A DNA stretch of 9,963 bases. It comes from Oscillospiraceae bacterium. Lineage in GTDB: Bacteria; Bacillota; Clostridia; Oscillospirales; Acutalibacteraceae. The stretch spans positions 1 to 9,963 of the forward strand of contig JAHZCM010000051.1 in the NCBI GenBank assembly GCA_019422905.1, given 5' to 3'. Position 1 is the stretch's first letter; each line of letters begins with the position of its first letter. Positions 1 to 6,831 of this stretch are shown here, piece after piece. The notes under the pieces are model-generated. The model saw only the letters and a list, made by a program, of their open reading frames with translations, was not told where the DNA came from and did no database searches. The position numbers and the translations under genes are program-made.

Positions 1-1520
1 ACCGGCAAAGCGTTCAGGATCCCGTCCGCAATGCCGCGGACAAGCTGCAGACCTACCGACAGGATCGTGGGAAGCTGATCAACCAGTCCCTGCGCGAACT
101 GCATGATGCAGCTGACCGCCGACGGAATCAAAGTGGGAGCCGCCGAAGCCAGCGATGTGCCGAGGTTTTCGATCAGATCACCGGCGATCTGCGGCAGCTG
201 AGGGAGAATCTCAAAAAGCCCGTTCAGCAGTGTTGTGACAATTTCAACAGCGGCAGTCGACACAGCCGGAACCGCATCGGAAAGCCCCTGTAGAAAAGCG
301 TCGAGCAGCGAAACCGCGGCGGAAGCAAGATCGGGTGCCGCCTGAGCAATTTGAACGGCTACGTCCGCAAAGATCGTGCCGAGCTCGGACACGGCGCCCT
401 GAAGGCCGCCCTCTTCAAAAGCGCTCTGCAGCTGCCCGATATACCCGGTAGCGGTCTGCACGACCTCTTTAAGCGGCTCTTGAATGCTCTGGTAGACAAG
501 AATGCCGAGCGTTTCGGCAGCACCGGAAAGCTCCTCGACCGCACCGGCAAGGTTGTCCATCATCGTTTCAGCCATTTCGGCCGCCGCGCCGTCGCAGTTT
601 TCGAGCGAAGCCGTCAGGGAACCGATCTTCTCCGGTCCTGCCTCCATCAGAGCGAGCATGCCGGAAAGCGATTCCTGCCCGAACAGCGTGACAAGCGCCG
701 CATTGCGCTGTTCGTCCGTCAGACCAGCCGTTTTGTCTTTCAGCATCGCGGTCATCTCTGTGAGCGAGAGCATCTTGCCCTCTGCGTTGAAGAACGAAAT
801 GCCGAGCGCGTCCATCGTGTCCTGCATCACGTCGGTCGGCTTCGCGAGACGCGAGAGCGCGCCGCGCAGCGTGGTGCCGGCCTGACTGCCCTTGATGCCC
901 GCGTCGGACATGATGCCGATCGCCGCCGCGGTTTCCTCCATGCTGATGCCGAACGCGTGGGCGACCGGCGCGACGTATTTCATCGCTTCGCCGGTATCCT
1001 CCACGGCCGCGTTCGTGTCGGCCGCGGTCTTGGCGAGCACGTCGGCGACGTGGCCCGCGTCAGCCGCCTCCAGACCGAAGCCGCGCAGCGTGCTGGCCGC
1101 GATGTCCGCCGACTGCGCGAGATCCGCGCCGGAGGATGCCGCGAGGTCGAGCATGCCGGGCATCGCCGCCATGATCTCCGTGGTGTTGAAGCCCGCGCTC
1201 GCGAGGTTTTCCATGCCCTCGGCCGCTTCCGTCGCGCTGAACGCCGTGCTCGCGCCGAGGTCGATCGCCTGCTTTTCGAGGGCGGCGAACTCCTCAGCCG
1301 TCGCGCCGGAAATAGCATTCACGCGCGACATCTGCTGCTCGAAATCCATGCCGGTTTTGACCGAAGCGCCTAAAAGCCCGGCGATTGCACCGCCCGCCGC
1401 GGCGATGGCCGCTGTGGTCGCTTTCAGCCCCGTCGAAGCGATGGAGCCGAGCTTCGAAATCCCCTTTTGAAACCCCGATGCGTCGAGATCGGTCAGGATT
1501 TTAATTGTGCCGTCTGCCAA
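1..1520 (-). CDS. Phage tail tape measure protein, TP901 family (C-terminus beyond window)
   Basis: This protein sets siphophage tail length and takes part in DNA ejection; it sits inside the tail tube. About 506 codons are visible and the frame is still open at position 1, so the C-terminal part is missing. The start is TTG at 1520, chosen because an AGGTGAG ribosome site lies just upstream and the N-terminus reads MADGTIKILTDLDASGF, typical of the family. Residues 33-52 are Ala/Gly-rich and hydrophobic. Residues about 58-260 form the conserved TP901 core, with FEQQMSRVNAISGAT, STAFSATEAAEGM and AGIKGSQAGTTLRGALSRL recognisable. A second hydrophobic, Ala/Leu-rich stretch follows toward the left edge. 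It lies 44 bases after the zinc-ribbon gene and closes the visible part of the late operon. The family call is firm. Confidence 0.93.
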   Translation of the reverse strand, partial: MADGTIKILTDLDASGFQKGISKLGSIASTGLKATTAAIAAAGGAIAGLLGASVKTGMDFEQQMSRVNAISGATAEEFAALEKQAIDLGASTAFSATEAAEGMENLASAGFNTTEIMAAMPGMLDLAASSGADLAQSADIAASTLRGFGLEAADAGHVADVLAKTAADTNAAVEDTGEAMKYVAPVAHAFGISMEETAAAIGIMSDAGIKGSQAGTTLRGALSRLAKPTDVMQDTMDALGISFFNAEGKMLSLTEMTAMLKDKTAGLTDEQRNAALVTLFGQESLSGMLALMEAGPEKIGSLTASLENCDGAAAEMAETMMDNLAGAVEELSGAAETLGILVYQSIQEPLKEVVQTATGYIGQLQSAFEEGGLQGAVSELGTIFADVAVQIAQAAPDLASAAVSLLDAFLQGLSDAVPAVSTAAVEIVTTLLNGLFEILPQLPQIAGDLIENLGTSLASAAPTLIPSAVSCIMQFAQGLVDQLPTILSVGLQLVRGIADGILNALP

Positions 1521-1564
1521 TGTTCTCACCTCTCAGAAGAGAGAGCATCGGCAACGTCATGGCA

Positions 1565-1723
1565 CTACTTGCTCTGTTTTTTTATTGCCTGAATTCGGAT
1601 TTCAAATTCCCGTCGGCACCATTTTCCCTTGCAGCGCACGAAAATGCCGCGCACATCGGCTTTTTCGGGATCGTACCAGACAGGCATTCTGTATCCGCAG
1701 TACGGGCATTTTATGCGTTCAAT
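1565..1723 (-). CDS. Small Cys4 zinc-ribbon phage protein (Com-like) with non-AUG start
   Basis: The 52-residue product carries CPYC at residues 6-9 and a CKGKWC cluster at 31-36, followed by a basic tail. This is a compact zinc ribbon resembling Mu Com-type translational regulators and small cysteine-rich proteins seen between Gp15 and the tape measure gene in Firmicutes prophages; that likeness is from memory. No ATG, GTG or TTG exists in frame near the conserved part. The best start is ATT at 1723, nine bases after a GGAGG at 1737-1733; CTG at 1732 is the alternative. The ATT overlaps the Gp15 stop codon, so translation is probably coupled to Gp15. The frame stays open up to 2176, but that upstream part reads as antisense-style low-complexity sequence inside Gp15 and is not credible as protein. 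Function is unknown: nucleic-acid binding or a tail-assembly accessory role are both possible. Confidence 0.7.
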   Translation of the reverse strand: MERIKCPYCGYRMPVWYDPEKADVRGIFVRCKGKWCRREFEIRIQAIKKQSK

Positions 1724-2369
1724 CTTGATCAGCCTCCAATCGGCGAAGATCGCCGTCGCCCAGAAGGATTTCTTCCACGCGGGATATGCGTGTGCGGTCG
1801 GCTGCGGCAGCGCGGTCCGGAAGAGCATAGAGCCGCTGCAGGGCGGCGATGCGTTTGCGCTCAGCGGGCGGCGTCTTGCCGTCACACTTTGCAGCACGAA
1901 TCCGCATGATCCGCCGGATTGCCGTGTCGTCCGGCAGAGAAAGAAACAGATCGTGAAACGACCACCAGTGCAGCCGGGCCTTGTGCAGATCAATGCCGTA
2001 GGCTGCGAGAAAAGATGCGCAGAGCGCCGCGGCATCGTACTCATAGTCGTACAAGCGGGGTGTTCTGCCCGCAGCTTTCCCGCCATATCGTCCGGGTCGG
2101 TCGGCGCCGGTGTAAAAACGACAGAGCTGCTCGACCGTTTCAGCGGCGTGCCGGGCAATATACAGTGTCGCATCATCTGGAGCAGAGGTGTCCAACTTCA
2201 GATACGGCATGTAGATCCGCAATGCTTCGAGCGCCTGCTTTTCCGGAGAAATTTTCGGATCAAGGAGCATCAGCTCAAAGCGTATGGATGCACGAAAATC
2301 TGTATCCAGAGAAAAATCTCTTCCGGAAACCGTGATGGCTTCCGGAAGGGGATCGAGAATAGGGTTCAT
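1719..2369 (-). CDS. Bacteriophage Gp15 family protein, tail assembly
   Basis: The 216-residue protein belongs to the Gp15 family, normally encoded just before the tape measure gene in Firmicutes siphophages; it plays the positional role of lambda T. It begins MNPILDPLPEAI. The diagnostic central block runs LHWWSFHDLFLSLPDDTAI, then RRIMRIRAAKC, and a Lys/Arg-rich segment before ALQRLYALP. The C-terminus is charged and helical. Its ATG sits one base ahead of the chaperone stop codon (ATGA overlap), and no clear Shine-Dalgarno precedes it, so it depends on coupling or on a -1 frameshift at the A-run described separately. A GGAGG near its end serves the next gene. Confidence 0.88.
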   Translation of the reverse strand: MNPILDPLPEAITVSGRDFSLDTDFRASIRFELMLLDPKISPEKQALEALRIYMPYLKLDTSAPDDATLYIARHAAETVEQLCRFYTGADRPGRYGGKAAGRTPRLYDYEYDAAALCASFLAAYGIDLHKARLHWWSFHDLFLSLPDDTAIRRIMRIRAAKCDGKTPPAERKRIAALQRLYALPDRAAAADRTRISRVEEILLGDGDLRRLEADQD

Positions 2370-2380
2370 TTTTTCGTTTT
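2366..2380 (-). other. Candidate -1 programmed frameshift site between chaperone and Gp15
   Basis: Read on the minus strand, the chaperone ends ACG AAA AAA TGA. The run of six A (2374-2369) directly precedes the stop. Slipping back one base on AAA AAA puts the ribosome exactly in the Gp15 frame, where the next codon is the Gp15 ATG. The product would be a chaperone-Gp15 fusion with no residues lost. The heptamer is G AAA AAA, not a perfect X XXY YYZ, because the upstream base is G. Lambda G/GT and many siphophages use a -1 shift at the equivalent position. Simple ATGA translational coupling explains the arrangement equally well. Confidence 0.4.
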
Positions 2381-2755
2381 CTGGCGGCGCTGTGCGCGAT
2401 TTCCGCTCAGCTGCTGCAGCCGCTGGCCGGAGGTCTGCAGATAGCGGCCGCTTTCGGTTTTGATGTAGGTCAGAACTTCGAGCAACGTCATCATTCCGAC
2501 AGTTTTGCCGTCAAAGATGCTGTCTGCCGCGCCCGGGCCGAGCAACTCGTCAATAGCGGTCAGACAGAACGTGCATACATCGCGTGTTTTTTCTGCAATG
2601 CCGTCTGTTGCGCCGGAAAAAAGCCGGGCTTTTTCCTGTGCACCCTTGGAAAAGTGCTCGAGTTTTTCAAGATATTCCGGGCTGTCCGGATAAACGACGA
2701 AACACGTGCCGCCGATTTCCAGATTACAGCCGCTGTTTTTGATTTCCAGAGCCAT
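2366..2755 (-). CDS. Phage tail assembly chaperone (gpG-like position, NRAQRR C-terminus)
   Basis: The 129-residue protein starts at MALEIKN (ATG 2755), preceded by GAGGTGAT. An ATG at 2776 lies in the same frame but overlaps the tail-tube stop and has a poorer ribosome site. The N-terminus is a short beta segment (GGTCFVVYPDSPEY). The middle is helical with a DELLGPGAADSIFDGKTVG block, and the C-terminus ends in GNRAQRRQKTKK. This layout, and its place between tail tube and Gp15, matches Firmicutes tail chaperones that coat the tape measure protein before tube polymerisation. Pfam assignment is uncertain; DUF6673-type is my best guess. Confidence 0.75.
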   Translation of the reverse strand: MALEIKNSGCNLEIGGTCFVVYPDSPEYLEKLEHFSKGAQEKARLFSGATDGIAEKTRDVCTFCLTAIDELLGPGAADSIFDGKTVGMMTLLEVLTYIKTESGRYLQTSGQRLQQLSGNRAQRRQKTKK

Positions 2756-2775
2756 AAGATCACCTCGGTTTTTCA

Positions 2776-3285
2776 TTAGTTTTCTATCTGTTCACCTGCA
2801 GCGGTGAAGGTTTTGGTTTGCGTGTTGAATGTACCGGATTCCACGTCGCCGATGCCGAGCAGATCGCCTTCGCAAGTCATCTCGCCGTCCTCGTCCCCAA
2901 AAGAGGAAACCGCTACCGCGATTTTCTGTCGGCGTGCGGAAAACTCATTGGTTTTGGATTCTACAGGTTTATCAAGATCGACGATGACCATGTCGGTTTC
3001 GGCATCTGCGCCGGTCTTGCGAAGCTCACCGATTTCACAGATGAAATTGAGCGCCGTTTCACTGCGAATCTGATCCGCAGTAAAGGCCCAGGTCGGTTCG
3101 TAGCCCGTGACGGACTGCGATGCCGAGGCCATATTGATATACCGCTTGCTTGTGGTCTGTGCGGAGGGCTGTTCGTTCAGTTCGGTAAAACCGACGCCCA
3201 TGAGGTTGTAAACAGCTGTTTCGTCTGATGCCGTATTGAGATAGTTTGCAATGTTTCTGCGTTTCTTTACGCCTGTAATTGCCAA
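2776..3285 (-). CDS. Major tail (tube) protein
   Basis: The 169-residue protein should stack as hexameric rings to form the tail tube. It begins MAITGVKKRRNIANYLNT, followed by YNLMGVGFTELNEQPSAQT, and ends with the beta hairpin GDVESGTFNTQTKTFTAAG. These blocks are typical of the small tube proteins found after the tail terminator gene in Firmicutes siphophages. The TTG start at 3285 directly follows the upstream TGA, and a GGAGG inside the end of the preceding gene supplies the ribosome site. Its stop overlaps an in-frame ATG of the chaperone (TAATG), so the tail genes are tightly packed. Confidence 0.85.
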   Translation of the reverse strand: MAITGVKKRRNIANYLNTASDETAVYNLMGVGFTELNEQPSAQTTSKRYINMASASQSVTGYEPTWAFTADQIRSETALNFICEIGELRKTGADAETDMVIVDLDKPVESKTNEFSARRQKIAVAVSSFGDEDGEMTCEGDLLGIGDVESGTFNTQTKTFTAAGEQIEN

Positions 3286-3720
3286 TCAAATCGCCTCCTT
3301 AAAATAAAGCAGCCGGCATTGCACCTGATAGCGCTGGACGTTCTGCTGGATGTCCGTCCGGATGCAGTAGCCGTTTGTCGTGGTTTCCATCGAGAGGGCG
3401 GTGCACCCCGCCGGAAGCACCGGCAGGATGCCCGCCCTGCTGTTGCTTTCGAGCCAGTCGGCGAGCGATTCGTAAAAGCCGCAGGCTTTCAAATTCTCGA
3501 GCGCGTCGCGGCTGTAATCCTCCGCCGACGCGACGAGGAACACCGCCTGCCGGACCGTGCTGCCGTCCGTGTACCGCTTGACGATGAGGTCGCCCGGCAT
3601 CTCGTCGATGGTGTAGCCGGAGGGGCCGCGCTCGTCGAGAAAATTGACGTGCAGCACGCCGCCGGCCAGCAGGGGGCAGTCCGCGAGATAGGCGCGGATG
3701 CCCTCGATAATCGAATTCAT
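3286..3720 (-). CDS. Tail terminator / minor capsid protein 3 family
   Basis: The 144-residue protein starts at MNSIIEGIRAYLADCPLL. The frame is open further upstream, but that part only shadows the preceding gene. Recognisable family features are GYTIDEMPGDLIVKRYTDG, the VRQAVFLVASAEDYSRDALENL block, GFYESLADWLE, and the closing RYQVQCRLLYFKE strand. Proteins of this kind cap the tail tube and join it to the head; some databases mislabel them as chloramphenicol resistance proteins. The start overlaps the stop of the preceding gene by ATGA, so translation is probably coupled. Confidence 0.82.
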   Translation of the reverse strand: MNSIIEGIRAYLADCPLLAGGVLHVNFLDERGPSGYTIDEMPGDLIVKRYTDGSTVRQAVFLVASAEDYSRDALENLKACGFYESLADWLESNSRAGILPVLPAGCTALSMETTTNGYCIRTDIQQNVQRYQVQCRLLYFKEAI

Positions 3721-4046
3721 TTCGCTTTCCCTCCGCAGAACGCGGCGACCGCCTTTGTCAGCTCGCCGCCCTTGTCCGCCATCATGCGGCGGTCCCAGTA
3801 GGCGCCGCGCGGTGTATTCCAGCCGCTGTTTTCGTAATACTGCTTCGCCGCGTAGGGCTGGCCGTACAGCACGCCGTCCGCGAGCACCTGCGCCGTGTTT
3901 TTCAGCATGCCGGTGTTCATCGGCACGTACGGGTCGCACAGGCGTTTGACCTCGCTCGCGACCTTTTTGCGCCCGGTGCCGTCGAGGTGGCGCTTCGCCA
4001 TGATCGTTGTCACGGGGTCGAGCTTTAGTTCAATTTTTGCCGCCAT
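3717..4046 (-). CDS. Minor capsid protein 2 / tail completion protein
   Basis: The 109-residue protein starts MAAKIELKLDPV at 4046, preceded by GGGG at a spacing of six; an ATG at 4058 adds four residues but is almost on top of its AAGG. The conserved part is KRLCDPYVPMNTGMLKNTAQV, followed by GQPYAAKQYYENSG and a short WDRRMMADKG helix. This matches the Firmicutes minor capsid 2 family, functionally like HK97 gp10 head-tail completion proteins that join connector and tail terminator. It follows a 91-base gap with hairpins, the only sizeable gap between the coat gene and the tape measure gene. Confidence 0.82.
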   Translation of the reverse strand: MAAKIELKLDPVTTIMAKRHLDGTGRKKVASEVKRLCDPYVPMNTGMLKNTAQVLADGVLYGQPYAAKQYYENSGWNTPRGAYWDRRMMADKGGELTKAVAAFCGGKAK

Positions 4047-4058
4047 GCCAATCCCCAT

Positions 4059-4149
4059 TCCTTATTTTTTGTGCCGGTCGGCGAAGCCGATTGCCGCTTT
4101 GCTCGCCGCGGCAAAGGCACAAATCGTGTGTGAAAAAGTATTTTTCACA
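4059..4149 (-). other. Non-coding gap with hairpins inside the late operon
   Basis: Ninety-one bases separate two genes in an operon where most neighbours overlap. The gap carries the 10-bp perfect hairpin listed separately and a TCGGC-GAA-GCCGA hairpin at 4078-4090. No T tract follows either on the minus strand, so neither looks like an intrinsic terminator. The open reading frames crossing the gap have shadow-like composition. Confidence 0.5.
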
Positions 4150-4150
4150 C
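4128..4150. repeat. Perfect 10-bp inverted repeat at the stop of the DUF6751-like gene
   Basis: GTGTGAAAAA at 4128-4137 and TTTTTCACAC at 4141-4150 pair perfectly around a three-base loop. The hairpin begins at the last base of the TAG stop codon of the upstream gene. With no downstream T run it is more likely an mRNA processing or stability element than a terminator. Confidence 0.7.
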
Positions 4151-4491
4151 TACATCGCCTCCAGCTTCCAGTGCGGGGCGAGCACGGTCCGCCGGTTGTC
4201 GCGCACGGCCTTGACCGTCGCGGCGCCGTGCGCGCGCTTGAGGGCGGCGGCCGTCTGCGCGTCGGCGGGCGGCGCGCCCCGCAGGAGCATGTCGCCCGCG
4301 CGCGGCGTGAAGCCGTCCGGCGCGTTTTCAACGGGGATGCGGCACGCAATTATTTTCGCGAACGAAAGCCCCTTATCGGTCAGCTCCGACACGCTTTTTT
4401 CAAACCACGAACCTTTGATCGTAATGACCTGCGTCACACGGTCGTTTGCGTCCAACCGGAAATAAGTGAGCTGTTCACTGCAAAGCTGCAT
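4150..4491 (-). CDS. Head-tail connector / minor capsid protein, DUF6751-like
   Basis: The 113-residue protein begins MQLCSEQLTYFRLDANDRV, with a GGTGA ribosome site a few bases upstream. Family-like features are the VITIKGSWFEKS segment, LSFAKIIACRIPVE, the short GDMLLRG strand, and the C-terminal DNRR..APHWKLEA. Small proteins of this kind sit between the gp6-like connector and minor capsid protein 2 in Clostridia prophages and are thought to complete the neck. The Pfam number is from memory. It overlaps the end of the preceding gene by 58 bases, more than anywhere else in this operon. Confidence 0.65.
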   Translation of the reverse strand: MQLCSEQLTYFRLDANDRVTQVITIKGSWFEKSVSELTDKGLSFAKIIACRIPVENAPDGFTPRAGDMLLRGAPPADAQTAAALKRAHGAATVKAVRDNRRTVLAPHWKLEAM

Positions 4492-4883
4492 GTTGTCACC
4501 GCCTTGCAGTAGATGCCTGCATAGCGCAGCGGGTGCGAGCGGGGGAGGTACACCGCCGCCGCATCCGCCTTGCGCCGGGCAGAATCCGCGGAAAGCTGTA
4601 CCGCGTCTATAAAGCTCTCCGAATAGCCGTCGTTTGAAAAGGACTTGACGCCCGCCGCTGTGTCAATCCTTGCTGCCGCTGTCCGCTGTGCCTGCACGGC
4701 GTCCACCACGGCGCAGACCGCGAGCTTTACTTCCTCGGGAATCTCTGCCATATTGCGCAGCCGCCCGTAGGTGATTTCGTCGATATATGCGCAAGCTTCG
4801 CGTGCAATGCGGGTCCAGTCCTTCTCAGCAACCGCCGTTCCGAGAAACACGCCGGTGTAGTAGCTGTAATCCACGGTCCACAT
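4434..4883 (-). CDS. Phage gp6-like head-tail connector
   Basis: The start is ATG 4883 (MWTVDYSYYTGVFLGT), four bases after the coat stop; an in-frame ATG at 4910 lies inside the coat gene. The 149-residue protein is mostly helical: a DWTRIAREACAYIDEITYGRLR block, then EEVKLAVCAVVDAVQAQ, a SNDGYSESF loop, and a Lys/Arg-rich helix ending RYAGIYC. This is the pattern of the small connectors that ring the portal. Related proteins usually stop shortly after the RY.GI segment, whereas here about 18 unusual residues follow and run into the next gene. Confidence 0.75.
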   Translation of the reverse strand: MWTVDYSYYTGVFLGTAVAEKDWTRIAREACAYIDEITYGRLRNMAEIPEEVKLAVCAVVDAVQAQRTAAARIDTAAGVKSFSNDGYSESFIDAVQLSADSARRKADAAAVYLPRSHPLRYAGIYCKAVTTCSFAVNSSLISGWTQTTV

Positions 4884-4887
4884 GGCG

Positions 4888-5994
4888 TCAGCCCATCGCG
4901 CGGACGGCAAGCTCCGGATAGATCGTTTTGTAGGCGTACAGCACGTCCATCGAAAGCATTTCCTTCTTGTATTTCATATCGTACCCCTTGGTCACGCGCA
5001 GGGAAATGTCGTTGTAGCTCGTCGTATAGCACTCCACCCCGGAGGGGACGACAAGCGGGCGGGTCACAAATGCGAAGGCCATCGGCGTAAACGCGAGATT
5101 CGCCGTGTGGCTCCCTGCAACCGTGATCGCTGTGCTTGTGGTAATAGCGTCCTGCAGGGCGGGATAGATGCCGACCGTGATTTCGTTCGAGTCTGCAGCG
5201 GCATCGGCCGTAACCACGTAGGTCTTGCCGGCGATGGTGAGAATATCGCCCTTCTTGAGCGAGCCGGTGACGGCTGTCGCGGAAAGCGTGAGCTGCGTCG
5301 CGCCCTTAGCCGTGGCGGCCTTCGGCTTTACCGCGGCGGACAGCTCGCCGGCTTCATGATGTTTGACCGCCTGCGACATGTAGTTGTCGAGACCGAACAG
5401 CCGACCGATAGGCCCCTCGCGCAGAGCCTGCGTGCTGCCGGATTTCTCTGCGTTGACGATCGCCGGGATCGTGGTAAAAGCGGCGTCCGCTTCGGTGTCC
5501 CAGACAGCGCGCCTGCCGGTCGTCGGGACCTTGTTGGCATTCAGAACCTTGCGCACGGCGGCGAGATCGGTGAGCGCGCTCGGCGTGGTGCCGGCTGTAC
5601 CGGAAACATACGGGATGTCCTTATACAGGTCGAGGCCGTCGCTGTTGATCTTCTGCGCGAGCGCGACGGCGGCCGGCTCGATGAACTGGCGGTTGAGGTC
5701 GTCAATGTTGAGCGCGCCCTCCAGCGCGGAAATCTCCACGTCGACCGTTGCGATCTTGTCGAGCTTGACTGTCACGGTCTGGCTGTCGTCGATATCCTGC
5801 GCCTGAACGCCGGTCGAAGCGTCGAATTCCTTGGCTTCGAGCTTTGCAGGCTTGCGGATCTGGATCTCGTCGCCCTTTTTCTGGAAAGTGTCGGAAAAAT
5901 CCTTGTAAATGAGATTCGGGAAAACGAGGTTTTCGATCAGGCGGGGAAGTGCCTGGCGTGCAACCTCCTTGATGGTAAGAAACTGATTGGACAT
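4888..5994 (-). CDS. Major capsid protein, P22 coat-like
   Basis: The 368-residue protein has a GGAGG eight bases before its ATG. The N-terminus (residues 1-60) has LIENLVFPNLIYKDF and the GDEIQIRKPA strand typical of P22 coat relatives. Residues 70-125 follow with VDVEISALEGALNIDDLNRQ and a long helix. Residues about 222-298 form a beta-rich insertion with GSLKKGDILTIAGKTYVV, matching the inserted I-domain of P22-type coats. The C-terminal A-domain includes RPLVVPSGV and NDISLRVTKGYDMKYKK. It is 18 bases downstream of the scaffold gene, the classical scaffold-coat pair, and builds the icosahedral head. Confidence 0.88.
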   Translation of the reverse strand: MSNQFLTIKEVARQALPRLIENLVFPNLIYKDFSDTFQKKGDEIQIRKPAKLEAKEFDASTGVQAQDIDDSQTVTVKLDKIATVDVEISALEGALNIDDLNRQFIEPAAVALAQKINSDGLDLYKDIPYVSGTAGTTPSALTDLAAVRKVLNANKVPTTGRRAVWDTEADAAFTTIPAIVNAEKSGSTQALREGPIGRLFGLDNYMSQAVKHHEAGELSAAVKPKAATAKGATQLTLSATAVTGSLKKGDILTIAGKTYVVTADAAADSNEITVGIYPALQDAITTSTAITVAGSHTANLAFTPMAFAFVTRPLVVPSGVECYTTSYNDISLRVTKGYDMKYKKEMLSMDVLYAYKTIYPELAVRAMG

Positions 5995-6012
5995 AATACT
6001 GACCTCCTGTGA

Positions 6013-6606
6013 TTAGTTTTTCTTGAGTACGGCGGCGTAGTATTCCGCGTCGCTCATACTGTTGTAGTCGGGTGCGCCGCCGTTTCCGTGCGGCGCCGCG
6101 CTGTTGAGACGAATACCGCCCTGCGCGCTGTTTTCTGCAGGCTGACCGCCGCCGGCGGGGGCGTCGAACAGATATGCGCTGTCCTTTGCAAGGGTATCAA
6201 GTGCAGCGGAAATATCGCTGTCCTGATTCTGGCTTTTGCGCAAGGTATCGACGTCCAGCATCGCCTTGATTGCCTTTGTGCTGCGACCATGGCGGGAAAG
6301 GATCGCGGAATCCAGGCGCGCGTCAAACTGAATTGCGGCGATCTTCGCATCGGCATCCAGCTGGGCTTTTTCTGCCTTTGCTTTCCAGTCGTCAGCAGCC
6401 CATTTGATGCCGTCAATATCCATCGCCTTGAATCCGGCAATGGTGTCGTTGGCTTCCTTGAGCTGTCCTTTCGCGGTCTTCAGTTCTTCGTTTTTGGTGT
6501 TAAAATCCGTCTTGGAAACGAAAGCTTTTCCGATTTCTGCGGAAATCTTCTTGTCGATGTCCTCGGTATAGGTCTCGCCGAGGATAGTCTTGAGCCATTC
6601 CAACAT
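6013..6606 (-). CDS. Capsid scaffolding protein, phage GP20 family
   Basis: The 197-residue protein begins MLEWLKTILGE after a good AAAGGA ribosome site. Residues about 15-105 are highly charged and helical (NEELKTAKGQLKEANDTI and onward), a likely coiled coil. A middle segment with LSRHGRSTKAIKAMLD is typical of GP20 scaffolds. Residues 140-185 are Gly/Ala/Pro-rich and probably disordered. The C-terminal helix SDAEYYAAVLKKN is the usual coat-binding end. The protein guides coat assembly and is then lost or cleaved. It is the first gene after a stack of terminators. Confidence 0.85.
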   Translation of the reverse strand: MLEWLKTILGETYTEDIDKKISAEIGKAFVSKTDFNTKNEELKTAKGQLKEANDTIAGFKAMDIDGIKWAADDWKAKAEKAQLDADAKIAAIQFDARLDSAILSRHGRSTKAIKAMLDVDTLRKSQNQDSDISAALDTLAKDSAYLFDAPAGGGQPAENSAQGGIRLNSAAPHGNGGAPDYNSMSDAEYYAAVLKKN

Positions 6607-6706
6607 GATTGTTCCTTTCTCTGCGCTCCTTTTTCACTCTGTCGGTACCAGAAATGCGCAGCGCCCGATTTGGTGCCCGCCGGGCGTAAGCGGAATTTTT
6701 TGTATG

Positions 6707-6739
6707 AAAAAAGCAGCCTGTTTTATCAACAAACTGCTT
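6707..6739 (-). terminator. Rho-independent terminator upstream of the scaffold gene
   Basis: On the minus strand AAGCAG (6739-6734) pairs with CTGCTT (6716-6711), with possible inner TGTT/AACA pairing. Six T follow (6712-6707). It lies about 100 bases before the scaffold start, so it would stop or attenuate transcripts arriving from the toxin/immunity side. No sigma-A promoter is evident between it and the scaffold gene, so readthrough or phage antitermination must be assumed if the downstream genes are expressed. Confidence 0.65.
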
Positions 6740-6789
6740 AGATCACGATGAAGTTGTTAATTCGGGAGTGTTTTTAGCTTCTTCGCATC

Positions 6790-6831
6790 AAAAAAGCACG
6801 CCGCCGACAATTTAACTTGCCGGTAACGTGC
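6790..6831 (-). terminator. Rho-independent terminator after the immunity gene
   Basis: On the minus strand GCACG (6831-6827) pairs with CGTGC (6800-6796). Inside it a second stem forms from CCGGCAA and TTGTCGG, with one G-T wobble. Six T follow (6795-6790). It sits 58 bases past the end of the immunity gene and should end the toxin/immunity transcript. Confidence 0.75.

Noticed and set aside
351..1470. Plus-strand open frames of up to 340 codons opposite the tape measure gene
   Set aside because: They are His/Arg/Ala-rich and lack any domain pattern, and the minus strand carries a clear TP901 tape measure protein.
1565..2176. A single 203-residue minus-strand protein
   Set aside because: Only the last 52 residues look like protein; the rest is Gp15 read in another frame.
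1629..2444. 271-codon plus-strand frame
   Set aside because: It is antisense to Gp15 and the zinc-ribbon gene, with no recognisable domain and no ribosome site.
4062..4349. Minus-strand frame filling the 91-base gap
   Set aside because: The sequence is Arg/Ser/Thr low complexity, a shadow of the DUF6751-like gene; the gap itself is mostly hairpins.
4882..6012. 376-codon plus-strand frame opposite the coat gene
   Set aside because: It is rich in Arg, Gly and Val from antisense GC codons; the P22-like coat on the other strand is unambiguous.
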